Source: Ruminococcus sp. (GTDB taxonomy: Bacteria; Bacillota; Clostridia; Lachnospirales; Lachnospiraceae). Taken from it: a DNA stretch of 64,000 bases. Shown piece by piece: positions 49,410 to 57,838 of this stretch. Position 1 is the first letter of the stretch, and the number at the start of each line of letters is the position of its first letter. The translations under genes were made by a program, and so were the position numbers. The notes beneath the pieces were generated by a model. The model saw only the letters and a list, made by a program, of their open reading frames with translations. It did not search any database and was not told where the DNA came from. The stretch lies in the NCBI GenBank assembly GCA_020024635.1, contig JAHHTL010000002.1, positions 27,835-91,834 on the forward strand, read 5' to 3'.

Positions 49410-51455
49410 ATGAAAAAGAAAAATATGCGTTTAAAGGGTCAGCTGCGCCTCTATATGCAGTGGCCGCTCATAATGATGGTTTTTCTGTGGGCAATGGATA
49501 TATGGATGTATCAGCTAGATAGAAAGGCTGGAGTAATAATGTCCGTATTCATTGTGATATATATGATCGTTGCAGGAACATTGTATTTTTACAATCGTTC
49601 TTTGATTCTTGCGGATCTTATTCAATTTTCCACGCAATATCAGGGCATTCAAAATACCCTACTGAAAGAACTGTCCCTTCCGTATGCAATTCTCCAAGAG
49701 AACGGACATATTTTGTGGGGAAATGACAGTTTTAAATCGATTATTTTTAATTCCAAAAGGGAGAAGGATATCAATAAGATTATTCCGGATCTAGATGTGA
49801 GAGCGTTTTCAAGCAAGAATACAGATCGCTTGGAAGTAGAGGTTACCTTTAAAGACAGAGAATATCAGGTGGAGCTTCAAAAAATATCTGTAGAAGGATT
49901 TAGTGAAGAGGAACGGATTCTTCAAATTCCACCAGAAGCAGAATATTTTATTGCTCTTTACATGCGTGACATAACAGAATTAAAATCTTATATCAAGAAA
50001 AATGAAGCACAAAGGATGCTTGCCGGTCTTATTTACATTGACAATTATGAAGAAGTTATGGAGAGTGTGGAAGAAGTTCGACAGTCTCTTCTTGTAGCTT
50101 TGATTGATCGGAAGATAAACAAGTATATTGGAGATGTAGACGGACTTGTAAAAAAGTTGGAAAAAGATAAATATTTCTTTGTGATGAAAGTAGAAGGGTA
50201 CCGCAAACTGGAACAAGACAAGTTTACGATTCTTGAAGAAGTAAAGCATGTAAACATTGGAAATGCACGTTCAGCTACATTAAGTATTGGAGTTGGATTA
50301 AATGCGCCTACCTATGCACAGAGTTATAATAATGCACGTGTTGCCATCGATTTGGCTCTTGCAAGAGGGGGAGATCAGGCGGTTGTAAAAAACTTAACAG
50401 GAATTACGTATTTTGGTGGGAAGAAAGAGCAGACAGCAAAGAATACCCGTGTAAAAGCGCGTGTCAAAGCAGAGGCATTGCGGGAGTTTATCATGGGAAA
50501 AGATCAAGTGATCGTTATGGGACATAAGATTGCAGATGCCGACTGTTTTGGAGCATGTATGGGGATTTATCGTGCTACGGTTTCCCTTGGAAAAAAAGCA
50601 CACATTGTAATCAATGAAGTTACCAGTTCCATTCGTCCTTTGTACGATGAAATTGCGCACAGCAGTTCCTATGAAAAAGATTTATTTCTTACACCAGAAG
50701 AAGCATTGTCTTATGTATCAGACAATACCATGGTCATTGTAGTAGATACCAATAAGCCACAGCTTACAGAGTGCCCAGAGTTGCTGAAGAAATCAAAAAC
50801 CATTGCGGTTTTGGATCATCACAGACAGGGAAGTAATGTAATTGAAAATGCAGTTCTTTCTTATGTAGAGCCATATTCATCCTCTGCAAGTGAAATGATT
50901 GCAGAAGTATTGCAGTATATTGTAGATGATATTAAATGTCCTTCCGTGGAGGCGGATTGTCTATACGCAGGGATTATGATCGATACGCGTAATTTTATGA
51001 ACCGTACAGGGGTGCGAACCTTTGAGGCGGCGGCTTATCTTAGAAGATGTGGGGCAGATATTACGCGAGTGCGTAAAATGTTCCGAGATGATATGGATTC
51101 CTATCGCGCAAAGGCAGAAGCGGTTCGCCGTGCACAAGTATATCGGGAAGAATATGCGATTGCACAGTGCCCCAATAATATAGATAGTCCAACTGTGCTT
51201 GCGGCACAAGCGGCCAATGAACTTTTGGATATTGGAGGAATTAAGGCATCTTTTGTGTTTACCGTATACGAAGGAAGGACGTTTTTAAGTTGTCGATCCA
51301 TTGATGAAGTCAATGTTCAGATTATTGCAGAAAAGTTAGGCGGCGGTGGACATATTAATGCAGCAGGAGCCCAATTCGAAGGGACAGATGTAGAATCGGC
51401 CATGGGACTATTAAAAGCAACCATTGATCTTATGATAGAAGAAGGAGATATATAG
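49410..51455 (+). CDS. gdpP: Cyclic-di-AMP phosphodiesterase GdpP
   Basis: This 681-residue membrane protein hydrolyses c-di-AMP to 5'-pApA. Two transmembrane helices (about 14-30 and 36-55) lead to a PAS domain, a degenerate GGDEF domain (about 170-310) and DHH/DHHA1 domains. The DHH site has GHKIADADCFGA, VVDTNKP and LDHHRQGSN. The DHHA1 part ends in LGGGGHINAAGAQ. All metal ligands look intact. It precedes rplI by 2 bases and dnaB further on, the conserved gdpP-rplI-dnaB order of Firmicutes. It controls potassium and cell-wall homeostasis in relatives. Confidence 0.94.
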   Translation: MKKKNMRLKGQLRLYMQWPLIMMVFLWAMDIWMYQLDRKAGVIMSVFIVIYMIVAGTLYFYNRSLILADLIQFSTQYQGIQNTLLKELSLPYAILQENGHILWGNDSFKSIIFNSKREKDINKIIPDLDVRAFSSKNTDRLEVEVTFKDREYQVELQKISVEGFSEEERILQIPPEAEYFIALYMRDITELKSYIKKNEAQRMLAGLIYIDNYEEVMESVEEVRQSLLVALIDRKINKYIGDVDGLVKKLEKDKYFFVMKVEGYRKLEQDKFTILEEVKHVNIGNARSATLSIGVGLNAPTYAQSYNNARVAIDLALARGGDQAVVKNLTGITYFGGKKEQTAKNTRVKARVKAEALREFIMGKDQVIVMGHKIADADCFGACMGIYRATVSLGKKAHIVINEVTSSIRPLYDEIAHSSSYEKDLFLTPEEALSYVSDNTMVIVVDTNKPQLTECPELLKKSKTIAVLDHHRQGSNVIENAVLSYVEPYSSSASEMIAEVLQYIVDDIKCPSVEADCLYAGIMIDTRNFMNRTGVRTFEAAAYLRRCGADITRVRKMFRDDMDSYRAKAEAVRRAQVYREEYAIAQCPNNIDSPTVLAAQAANELLDIGGIKASFVFTVYEGRTFLSCRSIDEVNVQIIAEKLGGGGHINAAGAQFEGTDVESAMGLLKATIDLMIEEGDI

Positions 51456-51457
51456 TT

Positions 51458-51907
51458 ATGAAAGTTATTTTATTACAAGATGTGAAAGCACTTGGAAAAA
51501 AAGGAGAAATTGTAAATATAAATGACGGGTATGCAAGAAATTTTATTTTGCCAAAGAATCTTGGGGTAGAAGCAAATAATAAAAATTTAAATGAATTAAA
51601 ATTACAGAAGAGAAAAGAAGAAAAAATTGCACAAGATCATTTTGATGCGGCCAAAGAACTTGCAGGAAAACTGGAAGCAGGAAAAATAGAGTTGTCCATA
51701 AAAGTCGGAAATGGCGGAAGAGTATTTGGATCTATATCAAGTAAGGAAATTGCACAGGCCGTAAAAGAACAGATGGGACTGGAAATCGATAAAAAGAAAA
51801 TTCAAATGAAAGATCCGATCAAGATGCCTGGAATACAGCACATTTCAATTAAACTTCACCAAAAAGTAACTGCCCAGTTAAAAGTAATTGTAGCAGAAGA
51901 AGTATAA
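51458..51907 (+). CDS. rplI: 50S ribosomal protein L9
   Basis: This 149-residue L9 has the N-terminal MKVILLQDVKALGKKGEIVNINDGYARNFILPKNLGVEAN and a C-terminal GNGGRVFGSISSKEI domain linked by a long helix. It is of standard length. Its start lies 2 bases after the gdpP stop, and dnaB follows after 13. Confidence 0.97.
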   Translation: MKVILLQDVKALGKKGEIVNINDGYARNFILPKNLGVEANNKNLNELKLQKRKEEKIAQDHFDAAKELAGKLEAGKIELSIKVGNGGRVFGSISSKEIAQAVKEQMGLEIDKKKIQMKDPIKMPGIQHISIKLHQKVTAQLKVIVAEEV

Positions 51908-51920
51908 GGGGATATACTTT

Positions 51921-53273
51921 ATGGAAACAGAAGCAGCCATTAAACGAATACTTCCACATAGTATAGAGGCAGAAAAATCAGTAGTAGGAGCAATGCTGAT
52001 GAACAAAAATTCTATTCAGGTTGCATCGGAAATCCTTACAGGAAGTGATTTTTATCAAAATGTTTATGGCATTTTGTTTGATGCAATGGTAGACTTGTTT
52101 CAGCAGGGAAAGTCTGTAGATTTAATTATTTTACAAGAGTACTTAAAAGAGAAAGATTTTCCACCTGAAATAAGCAATATGGAATTTGCAAGGGAATTAG
52201 TGGAAAATCTTGATGTTTTATCAGTAGAAGTAAAAGATTATGCTCAAATTGTGCATGATAAAGCAGTTTTGCGTCGAATGATCAAAACAAACGAAAAAAT
52301 CATGAGTGCCTGTTATCAGGAAAATCAGCCGTTAGAAGATATCTTAAATGATGCAGAAAAAGAGATTTTTGAGATTACAGAATGTGGGAATACAAGAGAA
52401 TTCACGCCAATTAGAGAAGTTGTCATGAATGCTTTGAATGTGATTGAAAAAGCATCAAAGACCTCTGGAAATGTAACCGGAATCCCAACAGGCTTTATTG
52501 ATTTGGATTATAAGTTATCAGGACTTCAGCGTTCAGATTTAATTTTGATTGCGGCAAGACCGTCTATGGGTAAGACAGCATTTGTGTTGAATATCGCACA
52601 ATATGCGGCCTTTCGTAAGAATTTAAGCGTTGCAATCTTTAGTTTGGAGATGTCAAAAGAGCAGCTTGTAAATCGTTTGTTTTCTCTAGAATCGCTTGTG
52701 GATGCACAAAGTCTTCGTACAGGTAATTTAAAAGATACTGAATGGGAAAAACTCATAGAAGGTGCAGGCAGGATCGGAGAGTCGCGTCTGATCATTGATG
52801 ATACATCAGGAATCACAGTCGGTGAGATGCGTTCTAAATGTAGAAAATTTAAAAGTGAGATGGGACTGGATCTTATTATCATTGACTACCTACAGTTAAT
52901 GAGTGGATCGGCAGGGAGACGAAATGAAAGTCGGCAGCAAGAAATTTCAGAAATTTCACGTTCGCTAAAAGGCTTGGCAAGAGAATTGAACGTTCCAGTC
53001 ATTGCGTTGTCACAGCTTAGCCGTGCGGTTGAGCAAAGAACGGATAAGCGGCCAATGCTTTCCGATCTTCGTGAATCTGGGGCGATTGAGCAGGATGCCG
53101 ATGTATGTATGTTTATCTATCGGGAAGATTATTATATTAAAGATACCAAAGATAAAGGGATTGCGGAAATTATTATTGCAAAGCAAAGAAACGGTCCGAT
53201 TGGTACGGTACGTCTTGCATGGCTACCGCAATATACAAGGTTTGGAAACGAACTTCGTCAACAGGATGAATAA
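51921..53273 (+). CDS. dnaB: Replicative DNA helicase DnaB
   Basis: This 450-residue hexameric helicase unwinds DNA at the fork. The N-terminal domain (about 10-110) begins RILPHSIEAEKSVVGAMLMN. The RecA-like C-terminal domain has Walker A ARPSMGKTAFVLN, Walker B LIIIDYLQLMSG and the arginine-finger region KRPMLSDLRESGAIEQDADV. No intein is present. A long perfect terminator follows. Confidence 0.97.
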   Translation: METEAAIKRILPHSIEAEKSVVGAMLMNKNSIQVASEILTGSDFYQNVYGILFDAMVDLFQQGKSVDLIILQEYLKEKDFPPEISNMEFARELVENLDVLSVEVKDYAQIVHDKAVLRRMIKTNEKIMSACYQENQPLEDILNDAEKEIFEITECGNTREFTPIREVVMNALNVIEKASKTSGNVTGIPTGFIDLDYKLSGLQRSDLILIAARPSMGKTAFVLNIAQYAAFRKNLSVAIFSLEMSKEQLVNRLFSLESLVDAQSLRTGNLKDTEWEKLIEGAGRIGESRLIIDDTSGITVGEMRSKCRKFKSEMGLDLIIIDYLQLMSGSAGRRNESRQQEISEISRSLKGLARELNVPVIALSQLSRAVEQRTDKRPMLSDLRESGAIEQDADVCMFIYREDYYIKDTKDKGIAEIIIAKQRNGPIGTVRLAWLPQYTRFGNELRQQDE

Positions 53274-53317
53274 AAAACAGATGATTTTGTAAGTTATGTT
53301 ACAAAATCATCTGTTTT
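53274..53317. terminator. Bidirectional terminator between dnaB and the MerR-type gene
   Basis: An 18-bp perfect stem starting AAAACAGATGATTTTGTAA with a 6-base loop lies between convergent genes, with an A run on one side and a T run on the other. Confidence 0.92.
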
Positions 53318-53321
53318 TATG

Positions 53322-53906
53322 TTAAGTAAGAATTTTTTTCAGCTTAACCAAAGGAGTTTCTTTAACCGATTCTTTTCGATTAGCCTGTTGTTGACGTATC
53401 AGACAGTCAAGCTTTCGAAAGTGTTCTTCTTCTTGACGCTCTTTTGCTTGAAATAAAAAGTCAACTTCTCTTATCACGTTCCTTGTTACAGACTGACTAA
53501 TTTCTTGTTTTAATGTTTCATTATTAGTGGATAGGATTTCTGAAAAAACTCCACCAATTAGTGCGCGTGTTTGTTCTAGTTTGTCTGGTAAAATTTCAGA
53601 AGATACTTTTGGGGTAACTTCTGTTTTAATGATTGCAGGCATTGTTTGAGATGGTGGCTTGTGGATCTTTTCTTTGGTTGACTTTAATTGTGGAATTAAA
53701 GGTTTTAGATCTTTCAAAAGCATACCTTCATCTTTCAGTTTTTTGATACATTTGAAAAGTTGTATATCATCATTTGTATAATAACGGTGTCCATTTTCTG
53801 TTCTTCCGATTGAAAGATCAAGTTCTTCTTCCCAGTAACGTAAAACGTGGGATTCTACATGAACTTGCTTTGCAGCTTCGGAAATCATAAATTTGACTTC
53901 ACCCAT
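53322..53906 (-). CDS. MerR-family transcriptional regulator
   Basis: This 194-residue protein has an N-terminal MerR helix-turn-helix: FMISEAAKQVHVESHVLRYWEEELDLSIGRTENGHRYYTNDDI, followed by LFKCIKKLKDEGMLLKDLK. The remaining 110 residues carry a Ser/Thr/Pro/Lys-rich linker and a coiled coil rich in Glu, Gln and Arg. It has no Cys-based metal-sensing site. The regulated genes are unknown. The start follows TAAGGAGGGATC. It lies between dnaB and the small ferredoxin gene. An extended -10 (TGCTATAAT) lies at about 53957-53965 on the minus strand. Confidence 0.87.
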   Translation of the reverse strand: MGEVKFMISEAAKQVHVESHVLRYWEEELDLSIGRTENGHRYYTNDDIQLFKCIKKLKDEGMLLKDLKPLIPQLKSTKEKIHKPPSQTMPAIIKTEVTPKVSSEILPDKLEQTRALIGGVFSEILSTNNETLKQEISQSVTRNVIREVDFLFQAKERQEEEHFRKLDCLIRQQQANRKESVKETPLVKLKKILT

Positions 53907-54021
53907 ATTATACTGATCCCTCCTTAAGACAAGGATGTAATAGCCTGTCTAAGATGATTATAGCATATTCAATTGGAAAATCCGCCTAAAATCGTTCGTC
54001 AAATTGTGCCATAAAAACAAA

Positions 54022-54048
54022 AAAATACCGCCTAAAAGACGGTATTTT
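54022..54048 (-). terminator. Ferredoxin gene terminator
   Basis: On the minus strand AAAATACCG and CGGTATTTT form the stem around TCTTTTAGG, with a following T run. It separates the ferredoxin gene from the MerR gene. Confidence 0.85.
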
Positions 54049-54079
54049 ATGTTCATGTTTCATTTGTGATCATGAAAGA

Positions 54080-54250
54080 TTATTCTGGCTGAACAGCGCC
54101 TGTTGGACATGCAGCTTCACAAGCTCCACAATCTACACAAGCATCAGCGTCCACTACGTATTTATCTTCTCCTTGAGAGATAGCTCCTACTGGACATTCA
54201 GCTTCGCAAGAACCACAACTTACACAATCGTCATTAATAATATGTGCCAT
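54080..54250 (-). CDS. 2[4Fe-4S] clostridial-type ferredoxin
   Basis: A 56-residue ferredoxin too short for usual length cut-offs. The minus-strand reading gives two CxxCxxCxxxCP clusters, C9, C12, C15, C19 and C38, C41, C44, C48, in the classical clostridial spacing with pseudo-twofold repeats (SCGSCEAECPVGAI and DCGACEAACPTGAV). It begins MAHIIND and ends AVQPE. An AAGGAGGG ribosome site precedes the ATG. It has its own promoter and terminator and would serve as general electron carrier for oxidoreductases such as the Fe-S flavoprotein at 341-3013 (inference). Confidence 0.95.
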   Translation of the reverse strand: MAHIINDDCVSCGSCEAECPVGAISQGEDKYVVDADACVDCGACEAACPTGAVQPE

Positions 54251-54306
54251 GGATAATTCCCTCCTTTTTAAAAATCTAACAGAATTTCAATGCTGTCATT
54301 AAGCCT

Positions 54307-54335
54307 ATTGTAATATAAATAAATAAAATATACAA
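54307..54335 (-). promoter_or_regulatory. Ferredoxin gene promoter
   Basis: On the minus strand TTGTAT (54335-54330), 17 bases, TACAAT (54312-54307), about 55 bases before the start. Confidence 0.75.
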
Positions 54336-54467
54336 GATATTTTGTTGTGAAAATTAATTGGAAAAAAATATCATAGAAAATTAATAAAATATTGCTTTAT
54401 TTTTCACAAGAATAGTGTATAGTATAAAAAGTAATCATATGGTAAAATGGCCATGGAGGAAAAGAAT

Positions 54468-55628
54468 ATGAAAAGAAAGGCAATCACAGTAGCAGTGGTT
54501 CTGTTTGCGGCACTTGGTATTAGCGCGTGTGCAGAAAAGAAAAAAGAAGAACCACAGATAACTGGTAAAGTTACAGAGGCCCCAGCATATCAAAATAATT
54601 TAAAAACCATTTCCCCTTCTGCATATAGTAATGTAAAAGGAATCCCTCTCCAACCAGGAACATATATCTCTATTATAGGGAAGAGCACAGGCTCAACTTA
54701 TTGGAAAGAAGTTGAAAAAGGAGTTGAGCAGGCAACGAAAGACCTAAATAAAGAACTTGGATATACAAAGGATAAAAAAATAAAGGTGTCTTACAATGCA
54801 CCAAGTGAGGTAGAGGATATTGATCAGCAAGTGAATATACTAGATGAAGAGCTTGCACGTTATCCAGATGCTCTGGCAATTGCAAGTATTGGACTAGATG
54901 CATGCAGAGTGCAACTTGATCTAGCAGAGGAAAATGGGATTCCGATTATTTCCTTTGACTCATCGAATACTCACAATAGTATTCTAAGTGAGGTCTCTAC
55001 AAATAACGATAAAGCAGCACGCACTTGTGCAAACAAGATTAGTGATGAGATTTTAGAAACAGGGAGCATTCTTATCATTGCACACGATTCAGAGTCAGGG
55101 ACTGCTATTGCTCGAGAAAATAATTTTAAAGACGAAATCGGGCGAAAGGACGGAGCGATCAAGATCGCAGATACCTTATATTTAGACAAGTTGGATGAAA
55201 TAAAAAAGGAAATCGCAGTTGCGAAAAATAAAGATTTAAAACAAGAAGAAACGGAAGTAACGATAGAAAGTATTTCGGATGAAGAAGTACTTGCGTACTA
55301 TTTAGACAAACATCCTGAGATTAATGCCTGTTATACGACAAATGTACTGGCAACCAAATTTGCGCTAGATCATTTGTCTGCCCTTGATAAAATTCAAGAG
55401 ATCGCAGTTGTAGGATTTGACGGGGATAAAGAGATTTTAGAGGCAGTAAAAAAAGGAGATATCAAAGGGATTATCATACAGAATCCATTTGGAATCGGAT
55501 ATGCCACAGTTGTAGCCGCTGCAAGAACTGTTTTACATATGGGAAATGAAGCAAAGGTAGACACCGGATATGTATGGGTAACTGCGGAAAATATTAAAGA
55601 TGAATTTATACAGAGTATGATCTATTAG
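54468..55628 (+). CDS. Orphan sugar-type ABC substrate-binding lipoprotein
   Basis: This 386-residue protein has a lipoprotein signal peptide (lipobox GISAC, Cys21) and a periplasmic-binding-protein fold of the ribose/galactose (Peripla_BP_4) type. Typical segments are YISIIGKSTGSTYWKEVEKGVEQATKDL, NGIPIISFDSSNTHNSI, VVGFDGDKEILEAVKKGDIKGIIIQNPFGIGYATV. No permease or ATPase genes are nearby, so it may serve a distant transporter or feed a signal to the sensor kinase in the facing operon (inference). The ATG at 54468 follows GGAGGAAAAGA. Confidence 0.87.
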   Translation: MKRKAITVAVVLFAALGISACAEKKKEEPQITGKVTEAPAYQNNLKTISPSAYSNVKGIPLQPGTYISIIGKSTGSTYWKEVEKGVEQATKDLNKELGYTKDKKIKVSYNAPSEVEDIDQQVNILDEELARYPDALAIASIGLDACRVQLDLAEENGIPIISFDSSNTHNSILSEVSTNNDKAARTCANKISDEILETGSILIIAHDSESGTAIARENNFKDEIGRKDGAIKIADTLYLDKLDEIKKEIAVAKNKDLKQEETEVTIESISDEEVLAYYLDKHPEINACYTTNVLATKFALDHLSALDKIQEIAVVGFDGDKEILEAVKKGDIKGIIIQNPFGIGYATVVAAARTVLHMGNEAKVDTGYVWVTAENIKDEFIQSMIY

Positions 55629-55638
55629 AGGAAATTAC

Positions 55639-55676
55639 AAAAAGCTGTAGAGATAAGAGGGTCTCTACAGCTTTTT
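55639..55676. terminator. Terminator between the binding-protein gene and the kinase gene
   Basis: AAAAAGCTGTAGAGA and its complement form a 15-bp stem. It overlaps the last codons of the histidine kinase, and T runs lie on both ends. Confidence 0.88.
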
Positions 55677-57083
55677 CAATTCTGGTTTTGAGAGAGAAAA
55701 TACAAATTCTGTACCAACTCCTTCTGTGCTGATGACATTAATATATTCCCCATGTGCCTGCAGCGCTTCTTTGACAATGGCAAGACCAAGGCCGGTTCCT
55801 TTCTTATCTTTTCCACGGGATGCATCAGATTTATAAAATCTTTCCCAAATTTTATTTAAATCTTTTTTAGGAATTCCTTGTCCATAGTCTTTCACAGAAA
55901 TAAAAACTTTTTCGTTTTTTTGCGTCACTTCTATTGTGATCGTGGATTCATTTTCACTGAACTTCACAGCATTATCGAGGAGATTGTATAATACTTGCTG
56001 AATTTTTCCCTTATCAGCGTATACATATATTGTTTCAGGTAAAGTCAGCAATTCGATGGATATTCGTCTAGTGGTACAAATACCTTCAAATGTAGCGGCA
56101 GTTTGTTTGATCATATTTTGAACATCAAAAGAAATTTTGTCTAAAAGTAATTCTTTTGTATCAAATTCATTTAGAGTTAGAAGATCTTTTGTAAGGTCAG
56201 CCAATCGATCGGTTTCAAATAAGATAATATTTAAGTATTTTTCATATAATTCGGGCGGAATGGTTCCGTCGGTCATAGCTTGTACATATCCCTTGATGTT
56301 CGTGAGCGGAGAGCGAAAATCGTGGGATACATTGGCAACGATTTTTTTCTGATAATCTTCCATATCCTTTAATTGAGAGGACATATAGTTTAATGAAGCA
56401 GACAAATATCCCATCTCATCATGTGTGTGTATCGGGATATCATAGGTAAGGTTCCCTGAAGCATATTGTGTGGCTGCTTCTGTAATCAATCGCAGTGGAC
56501 GATAAATAAGAAAATGTATCGCAAATAAAAAAGTAAAAGATAATAAGAAAATGACGGAAATCGTAATATATACAATCTTCATAAGTCGATCTCTTGTACT
56601 GATCAGAAAAGAGACAGGTTTATGAATTAAAAGGTATCCCTTTGTGGCAAATTTTTGGGTTACCGGTGCGATTACAGTAATGACATTTTCGTCAAAGTAG
56701 TGGTGATAATTACCAATGAGATATTTTTGGTTTCCCATTTCAGCGGGATTAAAGTCTGCAATTTTGTCTGGAGCTTTTGTATGCTCTAAATTGGCAGAAG
56801 CAATCAATGTTCCGTCGGCTTCCACAAACCATAGGGAAGCGTTTAAATACGTTTTCATGGCCTTTAACTGTGAACTTACGGAAAATATGGAACTATTTTC
56901 TTGAAAATAGCTGGGCAAATATTCAGATGTAGTTAATGTTGCATGCTTGTAAAGGCTTCTGGATTCGTTTTTTTCTAGCTGGTCAAGAAACAGTTGAGAA
57001 GTCAGGATACCAACAGTGAACAGTGAAAGAAAGCCAAAAATAATATATACAAGTATAAACTTTAAATACAACGTACTTTTCAT
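55665..57083 (-). CDS. Sensor histidine kinase
   Basis: This 472-residue kinase has transmembrane helices at about 8-30 and 170-193 flanking an extracytoplasmic sensor domain of about 140 residues. A HAMP linker (about 195-248) follows. The H-box His254 lies in VSHDFRSPLTN. The ATPase domain has LYNLLDNAVKF (N box) and DYGQGIPKKD, GKGKGTGLGLAIVKE-like G boxes. It pairs with the response regulator immediately upstream in the same operon. No homology identifies the signal. Confidence 0.93.
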   Translation of the reverse strand: MKSTLYLKFILVYIIFGFLSLFTVGILTSQLFLDQLEKNESRSLYKHATLTTSEYLPSYFQENSSIFSVSSQLKAMKTYLNASLWFVEADGTLIASANLEHTKAPDKIADFNPAEMGNQKYLIGNYHHYFDENVITVIAPVTQKFATKGYLLIHKPVSFLISTRDRLMKIVYITISVIFLLSFTFLFAIHFLIYRPLRLITEAATQYASGNLTYDIPIHTHDEMGYLSASLNYMSSQLKDMEDYQKKIVANVSHDFRSPLTNIKGYVQAMTDGTIPPELYEKYLNIILFETDRLADLTKDLLTLNEFDTKELLLDKISFDVQNMIKQTAATFEGICTTRRISIELLTLPETIYVYADKGKIQQVLYNLLDNAVKFSENESTITIEVTQKNEKVFISVKDYGQGIPKKDLNKIWERFYKSDASRGKDKKGTGLGLAIVKEALQAHGEYINVISTEGVGTEFVFSLSKPELKKL

Positions 57084-57123
57084 GATTCACGTCCTTTGCC
57101 AATAATAATAGATAATAAAAGTA

Positions 57124-57825
57124 CTATCGAACTTCAAACTTGTAACCGATGCCCCACACAGTACTTAGTTTCCAGCTTGGATGATCTTTGATCTTACTGC
57201 GAAGACGTTTGATATGAACATCAACTGTACGAGTATCCCCAATGTATTCATAACCCCAAATTTGATCAAGAAGTTGTTCTCTTGTAAATACCTGATTTGG
57301 AGAAGAGGCCAAAAAATAAAGCAATTCCAATTCTTTTGGCGGCATATCAACGGCTTTTCCGTCGCAGGTAACAGAGTAATTTGTAAAATTAATCGTCAAG
57401 TCGTCGTATTCCACTTGCTTGATTTTTGTATTGGTAGAAGGTTGTGGCTTGGCTGGCTGATATCTTCGCAGAACCGCACGGACTCTTGCCACAAGCTCTT
57501 TTGGATCGAAAGGTTTGATCATATAATCATCTGCACCCAATTCCAAACCTAACACTTTATCAAAAATCTCTCCTTTTGCAGAAAGCATGATGATCGGAAC
57601 TGAAAAATTGGAACGAAGTTCTCTGCAGACTTGATATCCATCAATTCCTGGAAGCATTAGGTCAAGAAGAACAAGATTTGGCTGATAAGTTTCAAAGGTG
57701 GTTAGTGCACTTTCACCATCAAACACTATTTTTGTATCAAAGCATTCTTTGGTGAGATACAAAGAAATAAGTTCGGCAATATTTTCGTCATCATCAACAA
57801 TCAATATTTTTTGTTTTGTTACCAT
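57124..57825 (-). CDS. OmpR-family response regulator
   Basis: This 233-residue regulator has a receiver domain with Asp11, Asp12 and phosphoacceptor Asp55 (LLDLMLPG), the conserved Lys in MIKPFDPKELVARV, and a C-terminal winged helix with EYIGDTRTVDVHIKRLRSKI. The start at 57825 follows AAGGGGAGAACC. A longer frame running into mutS2 has no ribosome site. It lies between mutS2 and the kinase gene and is probably co-transcribed with both. Confidence 0.94.
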   Translation of the reverse strand: MVTKQKILIVDDDENIAELISLYLTKECFDTKIVFDGESALTTFETYQPNLVLLDLMLPGIDGYQVCRELRSNFSVPIIMLSAKGEIFDKVLGLELGADDYMIKPFDPKELVARVRAVLRRYQPAKPQPSTNTKIKQVEYDDLTINFTNYSVTCDGKAVDMPPKELELLYFLASSPNQVFTREQLLDQIWGYEYIGDTRTVDVHIKRLRSKIKDHPSWKLSTVWGIGYKFEVR

Positions 57826-57838
57826 AATGGTTCTCCCC

